This document shows, in pieces, positions 8,820 through 16,114 of a stretch of 64,000 bases of DNA. The stretch is from contig NZ_OZ007030.1 in assembly GCF_963931595.1 (NCBI RefSeq), positions 2,658,481 through 2,722,480 on the forward strand. Reading direction: 5' to 3'. Each line of letters opens with the position of its first letter. Position 1 is the stretch's first letter. The notes under the pieces are model-generated. The model was not told the DNA's origin. It did not search any database and worked only from the letters and a program-made list of their open reading frames with translations. Source of the DNA: an uncultured Subdoligranulum sp. (GTDB taxonomy: Bacteria > Bacillota > Clostridia > Oscillospirales > Ruminococcaceae). Made by a program: the position numbers and the translations under genes.

Positions 8820-9995
8820 ATGGCAAGCATCCGAAAACGAGGACAAAACAGTTATCTCATTGTAGTATCCCGCGGCTACGATTACGAAGGGAACCGGCTG
8901 AAAGCCGCACAGAAAACAGTACATCCACCGAAAGATCTCACGCCTGGCCAGTGCAAAAAATGGCTGAACGAACAGGCTGTTCTGTTCGAGCGGGAAGTAC
9001 GGCATGACCCACAACCCGTGAACCATGCCATGACGCTGGCAGCGTATACCGAACATTGGCTGCGGGATATCGCCCCAGGCAAGCTGGCAGCCAGCACCTA
9101 TTCCCGTGACCAACAGGATATCCGGCGCATCCTGCCAGCACTGGGGCATTACAAACTGACCGACCTGCGCAAGGAAACCATCCGTGCCTTCTACGAAGCC
9201 ATGCGCTCAGAGCCTAAACTGACGGATGGACAGCCGCTATCGGAACGGTCCGTGGAGGGACTGCACAACACACTGTGCAGCATCTTGTCCGGTGCCGTGG
9301 ATGAAAGCTACCTGACCCATAACCCAGCCTGGCGGGTGTACAAACCCAAAGGCGTGCGCAAAGAGCGCCCGGTGGCCGACGAGGAAACGGTGCAGAAGCT
9401 GATCGCCGCTCTGGAAACACAAAGCATGAAATATGAAGTGTACTTCAAATTGGTACTGGCCACAGGGATGCGCCGCGGCGAAGCCTGCGGATTACGCTGG
9501 TCTGATATTGACTGGAGGCACCGGACCATCCATGTGCAGCGGACGGTGGTCAAACTCAGCGGACAAAAGATCTTTACCAAGGAGCCGAAAACCGCAAGCG
9601 GCAACCGGAGGGTGTACATCAGCAAAGAGATGTGCAAACTGTTGAAAGCGTGGAGGCAGGAATGTGCATGGCAGATGGAACAGGCAGACGGGCAGACCCT
9701 GACGGAGGAAGATTACCTCTTCCGGCAGCCGAGCGGCGATCCCATGGTACCCACGACCTTTACCTTCCGCTTCAAGAAAATCCTCAAGGAAAATGGGCTG
9801 CCTCAAAACTTATCTGTCCACAGCCTGCGCCATACCAACGCCAGCCTGCTCATTGCCCAGGGCGTGGATGTCCGCACCGTTGCAGGACTGCTTGGTCACT
9901 CCCAGCCCAGTACCACACTGGATATCTATGCCCATGCCTTTGATAAAACCAAGCGAGAGGCACAGGAAAAGCTGGGAAAGGTGATGGGGCTATAA
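8820..9995 (+). CDS. Tyrosine recombinase / phage-type integrase (second)
   Basis: About 391 residues. The ATG at 8820 follows AAAGGAG at 8 bases. An N-terminal AP2-like arm-binding segment (MASIRKRGQNSYLIVVSRG) precedes a core-binding domain. The catalytic residues are R in TGMRRGEACGLRW, K in TKEPKTASGNR, HxxR in VHSLRHTNAS, H in LLGHSQPST and Tyr in LDIYAHAF. It resembles Tn916/ICE-type integrases more than its neighbour does, so the two are separate acquisitions rather than a tandem duplication. Confidence 0.93.
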   Translation: MASIRKRGQNSYLIVVSRGYDYEGNRLKAAQKTVHPPKDLTPGQCKKWLNEQAVLFEREVRHDPQPVNHAMTLAAYTEHWLRDIAPGKLAASTYSRDQQDIRRILPALGHYKLTDLRKETIRAFYEAMRSEPKLTDGQPLSERSVEGLHNTLCSILSGAVDESYLTHNPAWRVYKPKGVRKERPVADEETVQKLIAALETQSMKYEVYFKLVLATGMRRGEACGLRWSDIDWRHRTIHVQRTVVKLSGQKIFTKEPKTASGNRRVYISKEMCKLLKAWRQECAWQMEQADGQTLTEEDYLFRQPSGDPMVPTTFTFRFKKILKENGLPQNLSVHSLRHTNASLLIAQGVDVRTVAGLLGHSQPSTTLDIYAHAFDKTKREAQEKLGKVMGL

Positions 9996-10003
9996 ACGAA
10001 TCT

Positions 10004-10066
10004 GCAACAGCCATGCTCCTGCCGAAGCGGCAGGAACATGGCTGTTGCTCTTGTCCGACTTTTTTG
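10004..10066 (+). terminator. Long-stem terminator after the second integrase
   Basis: GCAACAGCCATG at 10004 pairs with CATGGCTGTTGC ending at 10048, with an inner CCTGCC / GGCAGG stem. A run of seven T follows about ten bases later. Confidence 0.7.
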
Positions 10067-10092
10067 TTACACTGAAGTCGGAGGTGTTTGTT

Positions 10093-10362
10093 ATGGAGTT
10101 TTGCAAAGAACCGGGCCGGATTTTTGCCACGGATGAAACGGGGAAACTGCTGGCAGAAGTAACCTTCCCGGAACAGGAGGGCATTGCTGTCATCAACCAT
10201 ACCTTTGTGGACGGTTCTCTGCGGGGACAGGGGGTTGCCGGACAGCTTCTGCGTGCAGTGGCCGATACTCTGCGCCAGGATGGCCGCAAGGCCCGGGCCA
10301 CCTGTTCCTACGCCATACACTGGTTTGAGACTCATCCCGAGGAGCAGGATCTGTTGGTATAA
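10093..10362 (+). CDS. Small GNAT-type N-acetyltransferase (YjdJ-like)
   Basis: 89 residues; GGAGG lies ten bases before the ATG. The compact one-domain GNAT form has the acetyl-CoA loop LRGQGVAGQLL and a C-terminal CSYAIHWFETHPE segment, as in the YjdJ / DUF4747-like mini-GNATs. The substrate is unknown. It is monocistronic, ending at a bidirectional terminator shared with the RHH gene. Confidence 0.85.
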   Translation: MEFCKEPGRIFATDETGKLLAEVTFPEQEGIAVINHTFVDGSLRGQGVAGQLLRAVADTLRQDGRKARATCSYAIHWFETHPEEQDLLV

Positions 10363-10390
10363 ACACCGTACATCCCAATACAAAGAAAAT

Positions 10391-10427
10391 GGCAGTTGTC
10401 CTCATTTTGAGGATAACTGCCTGTTTT
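10391..10427. terminator. Bidirectional terminator between GNAT and RHH genes
   Basis: GGCAGTTGTCCTCA / TGAGGATAACTGCC stem with a T run on the plus side. It lies between convergent genes and abuts the RHH stop codon. Confidence 0.8.
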
Positions 10428-10625
10428 TTATTCTTCGGTGATCTCCAGCCGGGCCAGCGCATAGTCGATGCACATCTGCACAAGCTCATTGCGGGAACGG
10501 CCTGTTTTGGACGCTACGTCCTCCAGCTTCGCCAGCATGGTGTCGGGCAGCCGCACCGATACCACCGTGGACTTTCCTACCGCGGGTTTGCGCTGCGGCA
10601 CAATAAATTTATCCTCCTGCGCCAT
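10428..10625 (-). CDS. Ribbon-helix-helix (CopG/Arc-type) DNA-binding protein
   Basis: 65 residues from the ATG at 10625 (MAQEDKF), preceded by GGGAGG; the longer frame to 10667 is not supported. The core reads STVVSVRLPDTMLAKL then TGRSRNELVQMCIDYAL, the beta strand plus two helices of the RHH fold. No toxin partner lies beside it on the same strand, so it is more likely a regulator than half of a toxin-antitoxin pair. The SLOG gene is divergent, starting about 100 bases away. Confidence 0.85.
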   Translation of the reverse strand: MAQEDKFIVPQRKPAVGKSTVVSVRLPDTMLAKLEDVASKTGRSRNELVQMCIDYALARLEITEE

Positions 10626-10728
10626 CGTGTACCTCCCGAGCATTTTGTTGTAGTTATTATGGCGCACATTGGCGTATTATTTATATACTACAAATATGTA
10701 ATACATAATGTAATTTAGGAGGATCTCC

Positions 10729-11208
10729 ATGGACAAACGCGCACAAACTTGCTGCTTTACCGGCCATCGTCATCTGCCTGCCGGGGAGGAGGAAGCCATC
10801 TGGCAGCGGGTGCAGGAACATCTGATTCCTCTGCTGGAGCAGGGTGTCCGCTATTTCGGGGTAGGCGGCGCACTGGGGTTTGATACTCTGGTCGCGGAAA
10901 AACTGCTGGAACTGCGTGGGCAGTATCCGCAAATTCGGGTGATTCTGGTGCTGCCGTTCCGCGGCTACCAAAGCCGCTGGACAGCGGCCCAGCAGGCCCG
11001 CGCTGCGCGGATTGAATCCCGGGTCGATAAGGTGGTCTACTGCTGCGACGCCCCCAGCCGTGAGGCCTTTCTGGCCCGCGACCGGTATCTGGTGAACGGC
11101 TCGGCCTACTGCATCGGTTACTGTACGAGAACTACCGGCGGTACGGCGTATACACTGCGGTATGCGGAAAAGCAGGGATTGCAGATATGGAATGCCATAC
11201 TTCCATGA
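10729..11208 (+). CDS. SLOG-family protein (DUF1273 / YpsA-like)
   Basis: 159 residues; AGGAGG lies before the ATG. CCFTGHRHLP at the N-terminus and the VGGALGFDTLVAEKLLEL helix are the nucleotide-binding signature of the SLOG/DUF1273 Rossmann-like superfamily. A later DRYLVNGSAYCIGYC and GGTAYTLRYAEK complete the pattern. SLOG proteins are proposed nucleotide-derivative sensors or processing enzymes, often in conflict systems. It shares a divergent control region with the RHH gene. Confidence 0.88.
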   Translation: MDKRAQTCCFTGHRHLPAGEEEAIWQRVQEHLIPLLEQGVRYFGVGGALGFDTLVAEKLLELRGQYPQIRVILVLPFRGYQSRWTAAQQARAARIESRVDKVVYCCDAPSREAFLARDRYLVNGSAYCIGYCTRTTGGTAYTLRYAEKQGLQIWNAILP

Positions 11209-11212
11209 AAGA

Positions 11213-11241
11213 AGCCCGAAGGCCAATATTCCTTCGGGCGT
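11213..11241. terminator. Hairpin between SLOG and methylase genes
   Basis: GCCCGAAGG / CCTTCGGGC inverted repeat between two convergent genes. The T tract is weak, so termination is probable rather than certain. Confidence 0.55.
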
Positions 11242-11255
11242 TCTGATGAAATCTT

Positions 11256-12518
11256 TTATTCTTCTTCAAATTCCGACAGGAGTGCCTGTGCGATACAATA
11301 TGCAAGGCGAACAGGAACAGCATTGCCAATCTGTTTATAGGCCGTTGTTCTGGAGAAACCTCCTCTGATGCACTCAAAGAAATAGTCATCCGGGAAGGTT
11401 TGCAGTCTGGCCGCTTCACGTGGCGTAAGGGAGCGGTTTTGCTCTATGTCCGGATGAATATAGTAATGTCCGTCTTTACATATATGAGCGACTACCGTCT
11501 GAGACACTTTTTCGTCTGCCGCCACCACCTTAAAGCGATCCAGAAAAGATTCGGTGTTTTTCTGCGTCTTTAAATTTTCCGGCAAATCTGTATACCTGAT
11601 TCGCTGATGATCCTGTGTCCAGCGTTTTACTGCCAATCTGTAAATTTCCAAATCCTGTTCAGTATTCGGTCGGGCATAGTGCAGCGTAACAGGTTGCAAA
11701 TCTTCTCTTTTGATTCCTGCCTCGTAGAGATACTTTCCCTCATAGTGCAGCGTTGGTGTAGGCTTGGGCGAACCCTCTCCTGCGTGCAAATGCGGCAAGT
11801 CGCCAAAAATTTCACCTACCACACAGTCAGTATGAATTTGCATGAGCTTCGGGTAATAGTCTTCCTCACCATTTCTCTTGCCAACAAGTATAATTCGTTT
11901 ACGGTTTTGCAGTACGCCATAGTCTTTGGCATTCAACACCCTAAAATTGGTTGAGTACCCGCATTCACAGAACAAATCCCGCATCTTCTCGAAATGAGGT
12001 TTTCCATCCTCATCCTTTGCAGAAAGCAGACCGGTAACATTCTCAAAGACAAAAAACTTGGGAGTATACCGTTTCAGAAACTCAGCGTAAAGTTTATATA
12101 AATAGTTACGCTTGTCTCCCCGCATCTTTGTTTTGGAACGAGAACGACCAGCCAGGGAATAGGCCTGGCAGGGCGGCCCTCCAACAATTAAGTCGAGCTC
12201 GCGTTTTCCCAGTCTTTCATCAATACGGGAGAAGATTTCAGGGAGGCTTTCTTGGGAAATCTCGCGTTGCAATACACTGGACAGCTCTTCTTCAGGTACA
12301 TGGGAATAGAATTCGTTTCTGCTGTACTTTTCATTGAGATAATCGTTGTACACGGCTTCCTGACCATTGTCTTTCAGCCATTTTGCTGCTACGCGGGTTT
12401 TCAGAGTATAGCAGGCCGCTCCGTCCATTTCTATATGGGCAACAGGAGTATATCCGGCTTGAAGGAATCCTTCTGACAGACCACCTGCTCCTGCAAACAA
12501 GTCCAGATAGTTTGGCAT
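11256..12518 (-). CDS. dcm: DNA (cytosine-5) methyltransferase (Dcm type)
   Basis: 420 residues. C5-methylase motifs are visible in order: I DLFAGAGGLSEGF at the N-terminus, IV GGPPCQAYS with the catalytic Cys, VI FENVTG, VIII QNRKRIILVG and X YKQIGNAVPVRLAY. The target-recognition region lies between VIII and IX (about residues 220-350). It methylates cytosine in an unknown site. It is divergent from vsr and forms the protective arm of the defence island, whose four other genes lie beyond vsr. Its own promoter at 12571-12599 has a TATAAT box. Confidence 0.96.
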   Translation of the reverse strand: MPNYLDLFAGAGGLSEGFLQAGYTPVAHIEMDGAACYTLKTRVAAKWLKDNGQEAVYNDYLNEKYSRNEFYSHVPEEELSSVLQREISQESLPEIFSRIDERLGKRELDLIVGGPPCQAYSLAGRSRSKTKMRGDKRNYLYKLYAEFLKRYTPKFFVFENVTGLLSAKDEDGKPHFEKMRDLFCECGYSTNFRVLNAKDYGVLQNRKRIILVGKRNGEEDYYPKLMQIHTDCVVGEIFGDLPHLHAGEGSPKPTPTLHYEGKYLYEAGIKREDLQPVTLHYARPNTEQDLEIYRLAVKRWTQDHQRIRYTDLPENLKTQKNTESFLDRFKVVAADEKVSQTVVAHICKDGHYYIHPDIEQNRSLTPREAARLQTFPDDYFFECIRGGFSRTTAYKQIGNAVPVRLAYCIAQALLSEFEEE

Positions 12519-12570
12519 TGAAATTTCTTCCTTTCCCGCATTCTGATGTTTGCCGATCCAAGGCTAACTT

Positions 12571-12599
12571 ATTATACCAGGACAAATCCTGCCACGCAA
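12571..12599 (-). promoter_or_regulatory. Promoter of the cytosine methylase
   Basis: Minus-strand TTGCGT, 17-base spacer, TATAAT. The spacer contains the inverted repeat CAGGA-TTTG-TCCTG and a CCTGG word touching the -10 box, a possible autoregulatory methylation site. Confidence 0.65.
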
Positions 12600-12691
12600 G
12601 ATACATCCCGGGAATTTCTGCGTTTTAGCCGAGAAAAACAACTTCACTACGACCAATTGTGCTATAATAGGCTGTACGGAGGATGGTATGC

Positions 12692-13126
12692 ATGGCAGAC
12701 AGATTAACTCGTGAGAAACGCAGCTGGAATATGTCCCATATTCGCAGTAAAGATACCGGAATTGAAGTAAAAGTTCGGAAGTTCCTGTTTTCAAAGGGCT
12801 ATCGATACAGGAAAAATGATTCAAAACTTCCCGGAAAGCCGGATATTGTTCTGCCAAAATATAAAACAGTTATATTTGTCCACGGCTGTTACTGGCATCG
12901 GCACCCGGGGTGTAAAAATTGCACGACGCCTTCCACCAACACAGATTTCTGGATTCAGAAGTTCAACAAAAATGTTCAAAACGACATTCTGCACAAGCAG
13001 CAGCTGGAAGAATCCGGCTGGCATGTTATTACTTTGTGGGAATGCGAGATTGAGCATAATTTCGAAAAAACAATGGATTCCGTTCTGCAGGACCTGACCC
13101 GTCAGCTCAACAATCAGCCCGGGTAA
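12692..13126 (+). CDS. vsr: Very short patch repair endonuclease
   Basis: About 144 residues; the ATG at 12692 lies 8 bases after ACGGAGGA, and a TATAAT box is at 12663-12668. Vsr hallmarks are RSWNMSHIRSKDTGIEVKVRK, the GKPDIVLPKYKTVIFVHGC strand pair and the Zn/active-site stretch GCYWHRHPGCKNC. Vsr nicks T:G mismatches made when 5-methylcytosine deaminates, protecting sites of the neighbouring methylase. Its 3' end overlaps the convergent AIPR gene by 13 bases. Confidence 0.96.
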   Translation: MADRLTREKRSWNMSHIRSKDTGIEVKVRKFLFSKGYRYRKNDSKLPGKPDIVLPKYKTVIFVHGCYWHRHPGCKNCTTPSTNTDFWIQKFNKNVQNDILHKQQLEESGWHVITLWECEIEHNFEKTMDSVLQDLTRQLNNQPG

Positions 13127-15186
13127 CTCTCCATTCGTGCCTTTTCCAGAATCTGAAGAATCCTGGCACATTGTCTTTCCGACGGGAATTTTCCGTTCTC
13201 CATTGCAACAGCGGTTTTTAAAAGTGATATCTCCATCGGTGTAAATATTTTGGCGTCCAGGCCCCACGCAAGGACCTTTTTCCAGCCGTCCGCTCCATAC
13301 TCAGCAACCTTAATCATGGCACCAGCCTGATTCAACTGCTTCTGAATGGAACGGGCATCAGATTCTCTGTTTTTCTGTTCTGTTTTCCAAATCAGTTCCT
13401 GTTTAAAATCTTCTCTCAGATTGAGATGCAGTTTTTTCGCCTCGATCCAGCAGGCCTCCCGCTTGGCCCATTCTGTTACGTTCTGAACACCTCGATCCGG
13501 GGAAATCAGATGATTATACATTGCTTCTGCAAGTTCTTCCAGCTGAAGCTCTGTGGCATGGCTTATTTCCTGCCGGTTCCACAGGGTTCGGAAATCAAAT
13601 GTTCTGTCTGTTTCCTTTTCAATCAGCCTGAAAAGCTCTGCAATGGTATAGGTTACAACCTGTGCTTTGTAGCCCATTTCATACCATGGGGCATTTTTAA
13701 CAATTCGGTCTGTCGACCGGTACAAAATATCCAGTCCGACAACCTTTTTGAAAAACTCCTCATTAAAAGACGATTCATGTTTGTCCCACTCACTGCTTGC
13801 CCATTCTGCAAACCGCATAAAGTTCTTTTGTGCACCGGAGCAGACTTGCCAGGGGAGCTGTCTCCATGTATTGTAAAACTTTGCCAGGTCTGTTTTGGTA
13901 AACATTTGGGGTTTCGGATTTCGCGCCAGAAAACGTTTTTTCTCGGCTGCGCTCATGCGGGCCTGCTGCTGTTTGTACTGTCCGCGGGTGCGTTCATAAT
14001 ACCAGCAAGTGCCAAACTGATTTCCTTTGACAGCCGGAGCAAGGGTACGACGCGAAAGATCCTCCATGCGTACATGAAATGCATGATTGGAGAAAAAGTC
14101 TGCATCGCTCACCTTGTTTTGCTTGTTGGCATATCGGGCAATATTCGGGATCAGTTCCATTGCCTTTTCCGGTGACACTACGGAAAGTTTCATGGGAACA
14201 TAAACATCCCGCAAATCATTGGCTCTGCTGCGGTCATTTGTCAAAGCTGCAGCCAGTGAAGCGGTTGTCTGGCCGCCGTTAACAATCTGCAAAGCAGTAA
14301 TTCCTGTAATCCAGGAAGCACTTTCTCTGTGTTCAATTTCGACGTTGTATGCTGTGGCAGCGATACCGTTGTTGTAGGCAAAGAACATACTCGGTTCATT
14401 CAGAATCGTATTGCGAATGCCCTTGTTGATTTTTCCCTTTACAGAGAGAAATGACCGGACGTTACCTTCCAGCAGACGTCCGCCATACCGGTTGTACAAC
14501 TCGGCAAGGATCTTTCCGGGAATGGAGCACAGATAGGCTGTGTATTCTTCGGTTTCACCTGCAGGCAGGCAGGGAATTCCCTCATCACTGAATTGTTTCA
14601 GGTCAATAACAATATCTTCCTTGCCGGTTTTGGAGGACATCAATTCCTGCAGACGGGCAATATCCCAGATATGGTACTCTGCTGTTGCCTGTCCGATGTG
14701 CGTTGCCGGAATTTCACGGATTCGATTGCTCATGACCATATCAGTCATGATAAAGAAACGGAACCGGGTAACATTTTTATATCTGTTCTGAATATCAACC
14801 GCAAGACCATAGCCCGGGGAACTTTCCTCGGCATTTTTTTGCAGAAAACCGGATTGCGCATTTTCTACAAAAGCGCGCGCTCGACGGAACCATGTATCGG
14901 CCTCTGTCGCTGTCAGCGACTCCGCTTCCGTACTGTCACGAAACGGGCAAACGGCAATATCCAGACAGTCATCCAGTTCATTGTAGCAGTATCCGTCTAT
15001 CTGAATTCTCCGGTTCTGACTGCCAACTCCTTCATAAGGCACCTGCTCAAAGTCTTCAAACTCTTCGGCATCAATAAGTGCCTCTGTATACATGGCCAGA
15101 AATTCCTCACGGGGACTGGTTCCATTCATCGTTGCATTCAGATGAATTTCTTCGAGAATTTCAGTCCGAAACTCGTTAACATCCAT
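13114..15186 (-). CDS. AIPR-domain protein (abortive-infection phage resistance family)
   Basis: 690 residues from the ATG at 15186 (MDVNEFRTEI), which overlaps the stop of the preceding gene by 11 bases; AAAGGA lies upstream. The AIPR core is recognisable near residues 255-330: FLSVKGKINKGIRNTI, MFFAYNNGIAATA and LQIVNGGQTTASLAAAL. Then come ANKQNKVSDADFFSNHAFHVR and WYYERTRGQY, all characteristic of AIPR proteins in phage-resistance and restriction loci. The N-terminal ~200 residues may form a degenerate nuclease-like domain. It is the last gene of a four-gene operon (ATPase, Z1, PD-(D/E)XK, AIPR). The molecular activity is unknown. Confidence 0.88.
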   Translation of the reverse strand: MDVNEFRTEILEEIHLNATMNGTSPREEFLAMYTEALIDAEEFEDFEQVPYEGVGSQNRRIQIDGYCYNELDDCLDIAVCPFRDSTEAESLTATEADTWFRRARAFVENAQSGFLQKNAEESSPGYGLAVDIQNRYKNVTRFRFFIMTDMVMSNRIREIPATHIGQATAEYHIWDIARLQELMSSKTGKEDIVIDLKQFSDEGIPCLPAGETEEYTAYLCSIPGKILAELYNRYGGRLLEGNVRSFLSVKGKINKGIRNTILNEPSMFFAYNNGIAATAYNVEIEHRESASWITGITALQIVNGGQTTASLAAALTNDRSRANDLRDVYVPMKLSVVSPEKAMELIPNIARYANKQNKVSDADFFSNHAFHVRMEDLSRRTLAPAVKGNQFGTCWYYERTRGQYKQQQARMSAAEKKRFLARNPKPQMFTKTDLAKFYNTWRQLPWQVCSGAQKNFMRFAEWASSEWDKHESSFNEEFFKKVVGLDILYRSTDRIVKNAPWYEMGYKAQVVTYTIAELFRLIEKETDRTFDFRTLWNRQEISHATELQLEELAEAMYNHLISPDRGVQNVTEWAKREACWIEAKKLHLNLREDFKQELIWKTEQKNRESDARSIQKQLNQAGAMIKVAEYGADGWKKVLAWGLDAKIFTPMEISLLKTAVAMENGKFPSERQCARILQILEKARMESYPG

Positions 15187-16111
15187 GTTCCTGTTCCTTT
15201 TTGAATGAAGCAATTGCCGAAAGCGAAAGCAGGTAGTTCACACCGGATACGCCCAGCGGCAAAGAATCCTGTCTTATGCAGGGAAAGTCTGCATTCACCT
15301 GAAAATACTGTCGTTTTCCCGGACGGAATGCAATTTTGTCATAGGCAGTCTGGACAGCAAATCCCTGTTGCCACAAAAGGGCGGCAAACTGCTTGCGCTG
15401 CACATCTGTTTCAAGACAGGCACAGATTTTTTCATACAGTCCGTTCAGTGTGATACCTTTCGGATCATCTGCTCCGGTCGTATCCATAAACTGTACAACC
15501 AGATATCCTTCATCATTTCGATCCAGCTGTTCAGCAGAAGAAATGCGGATTTCTTCCGTTCCGCTTGATACCGTTTTAATTTCATACCAGCTTTCCGCCG
15601 TTATAAAATCCTGGTCGCCACGGGCCGGCCCTGTCCAGGCATCCAATGCCTGCTGGCACCCGTACTTCGGTATCATGTATTCCAGAAGGAAAAGCATTTC
15701 TCCCGCCAGTCCCTTTATTTCGGCTTTGCTCAGAATCTGGATACTTGCCTGTGCCATCATTTGCTGCCAGTCGCAGTAGCGCTTGCAGAGAAACTCGGCT
15801 CCGTTGTGTTCCAGTTTTAATCCGCGGGAAGATTCAACCATGTCGTTGCAAAAGCTGTAAAACAGGTCTTTGTATTCCTGCCGTTGCAATGCAAAAGAAA
15901 GTGCCCATTTTCCATCCTTGCGCTTTCCTGCCTCGGCAGAAATAATGCGGGACGAGCGGAGCTCCTGGGGTTGTGTGCTGCTTACGAGAAGCAGTGTGGC
16001 GCGCCCCTGCGGATCATAGCCGTAATACAAATTCAGCACATGTACGGCGTCTACTCTTCGAAAACCGGCATCCTCTTTCAGTTCAGAAAAAGCCTGCTTT
16101 GCATCCGTCAT
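15176..16111 (-). CDS. PD-(D/E)XK motif protein (DUF4420 type)
   Basis: 311 residues. The nuclease-fold core is GLAGEMLFL (135-143), ARGDQDFI (163-170) and SWYEIKTV (174-181). The likely metal ligands are D166/D168, E177 and K179. DUF4420 proteins are typical neighbours of Z1-domain proteins in these islands. It starts 3 bases after the Z1 stop codon and overlaps AIPR by 11 bases, so translation is coupled. It is the best candidate for the DNA-cleaving subunit, although a lone active site does not prove cleavage. Confidence 0.88.
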   Translation of the reverse strand: MTDAKQAFSELKEDAGFRRVDAVHVLNLYYGYDPQGRATLLLVSSTQPQELRSSRIISAEAGKRKDGKWALSFALQRQEYKDLFYSFCNDMVESSRGLKLEHNGAEFLCKRYCDWQQMMAQASIQILSKAEIKGLAGEMLFLLEYMIPKYGCQQALDAWTGPARGDQDFITAESWYEIKTVSSGTEEIRISSAEQLDRNDEGYLVVQFMDTTGADDPKGITLNGLYEKICACLETDVQRKQFAALLWQQGFAVQTAYDKIAFRPGKRQYFQVNADFPCIRQDSLPLGVSGVNYLLSLSAIASFKKEQEHGC

Positions 16112-16114
16112 TTT

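Noticed and set aside
10428..11208. RHH protein plus SLOG protein as a toxin-antitoxin pair
   Set aside because: They are divergent with a ~100-base control region, and SLOG proteins of this type are not known toxins.
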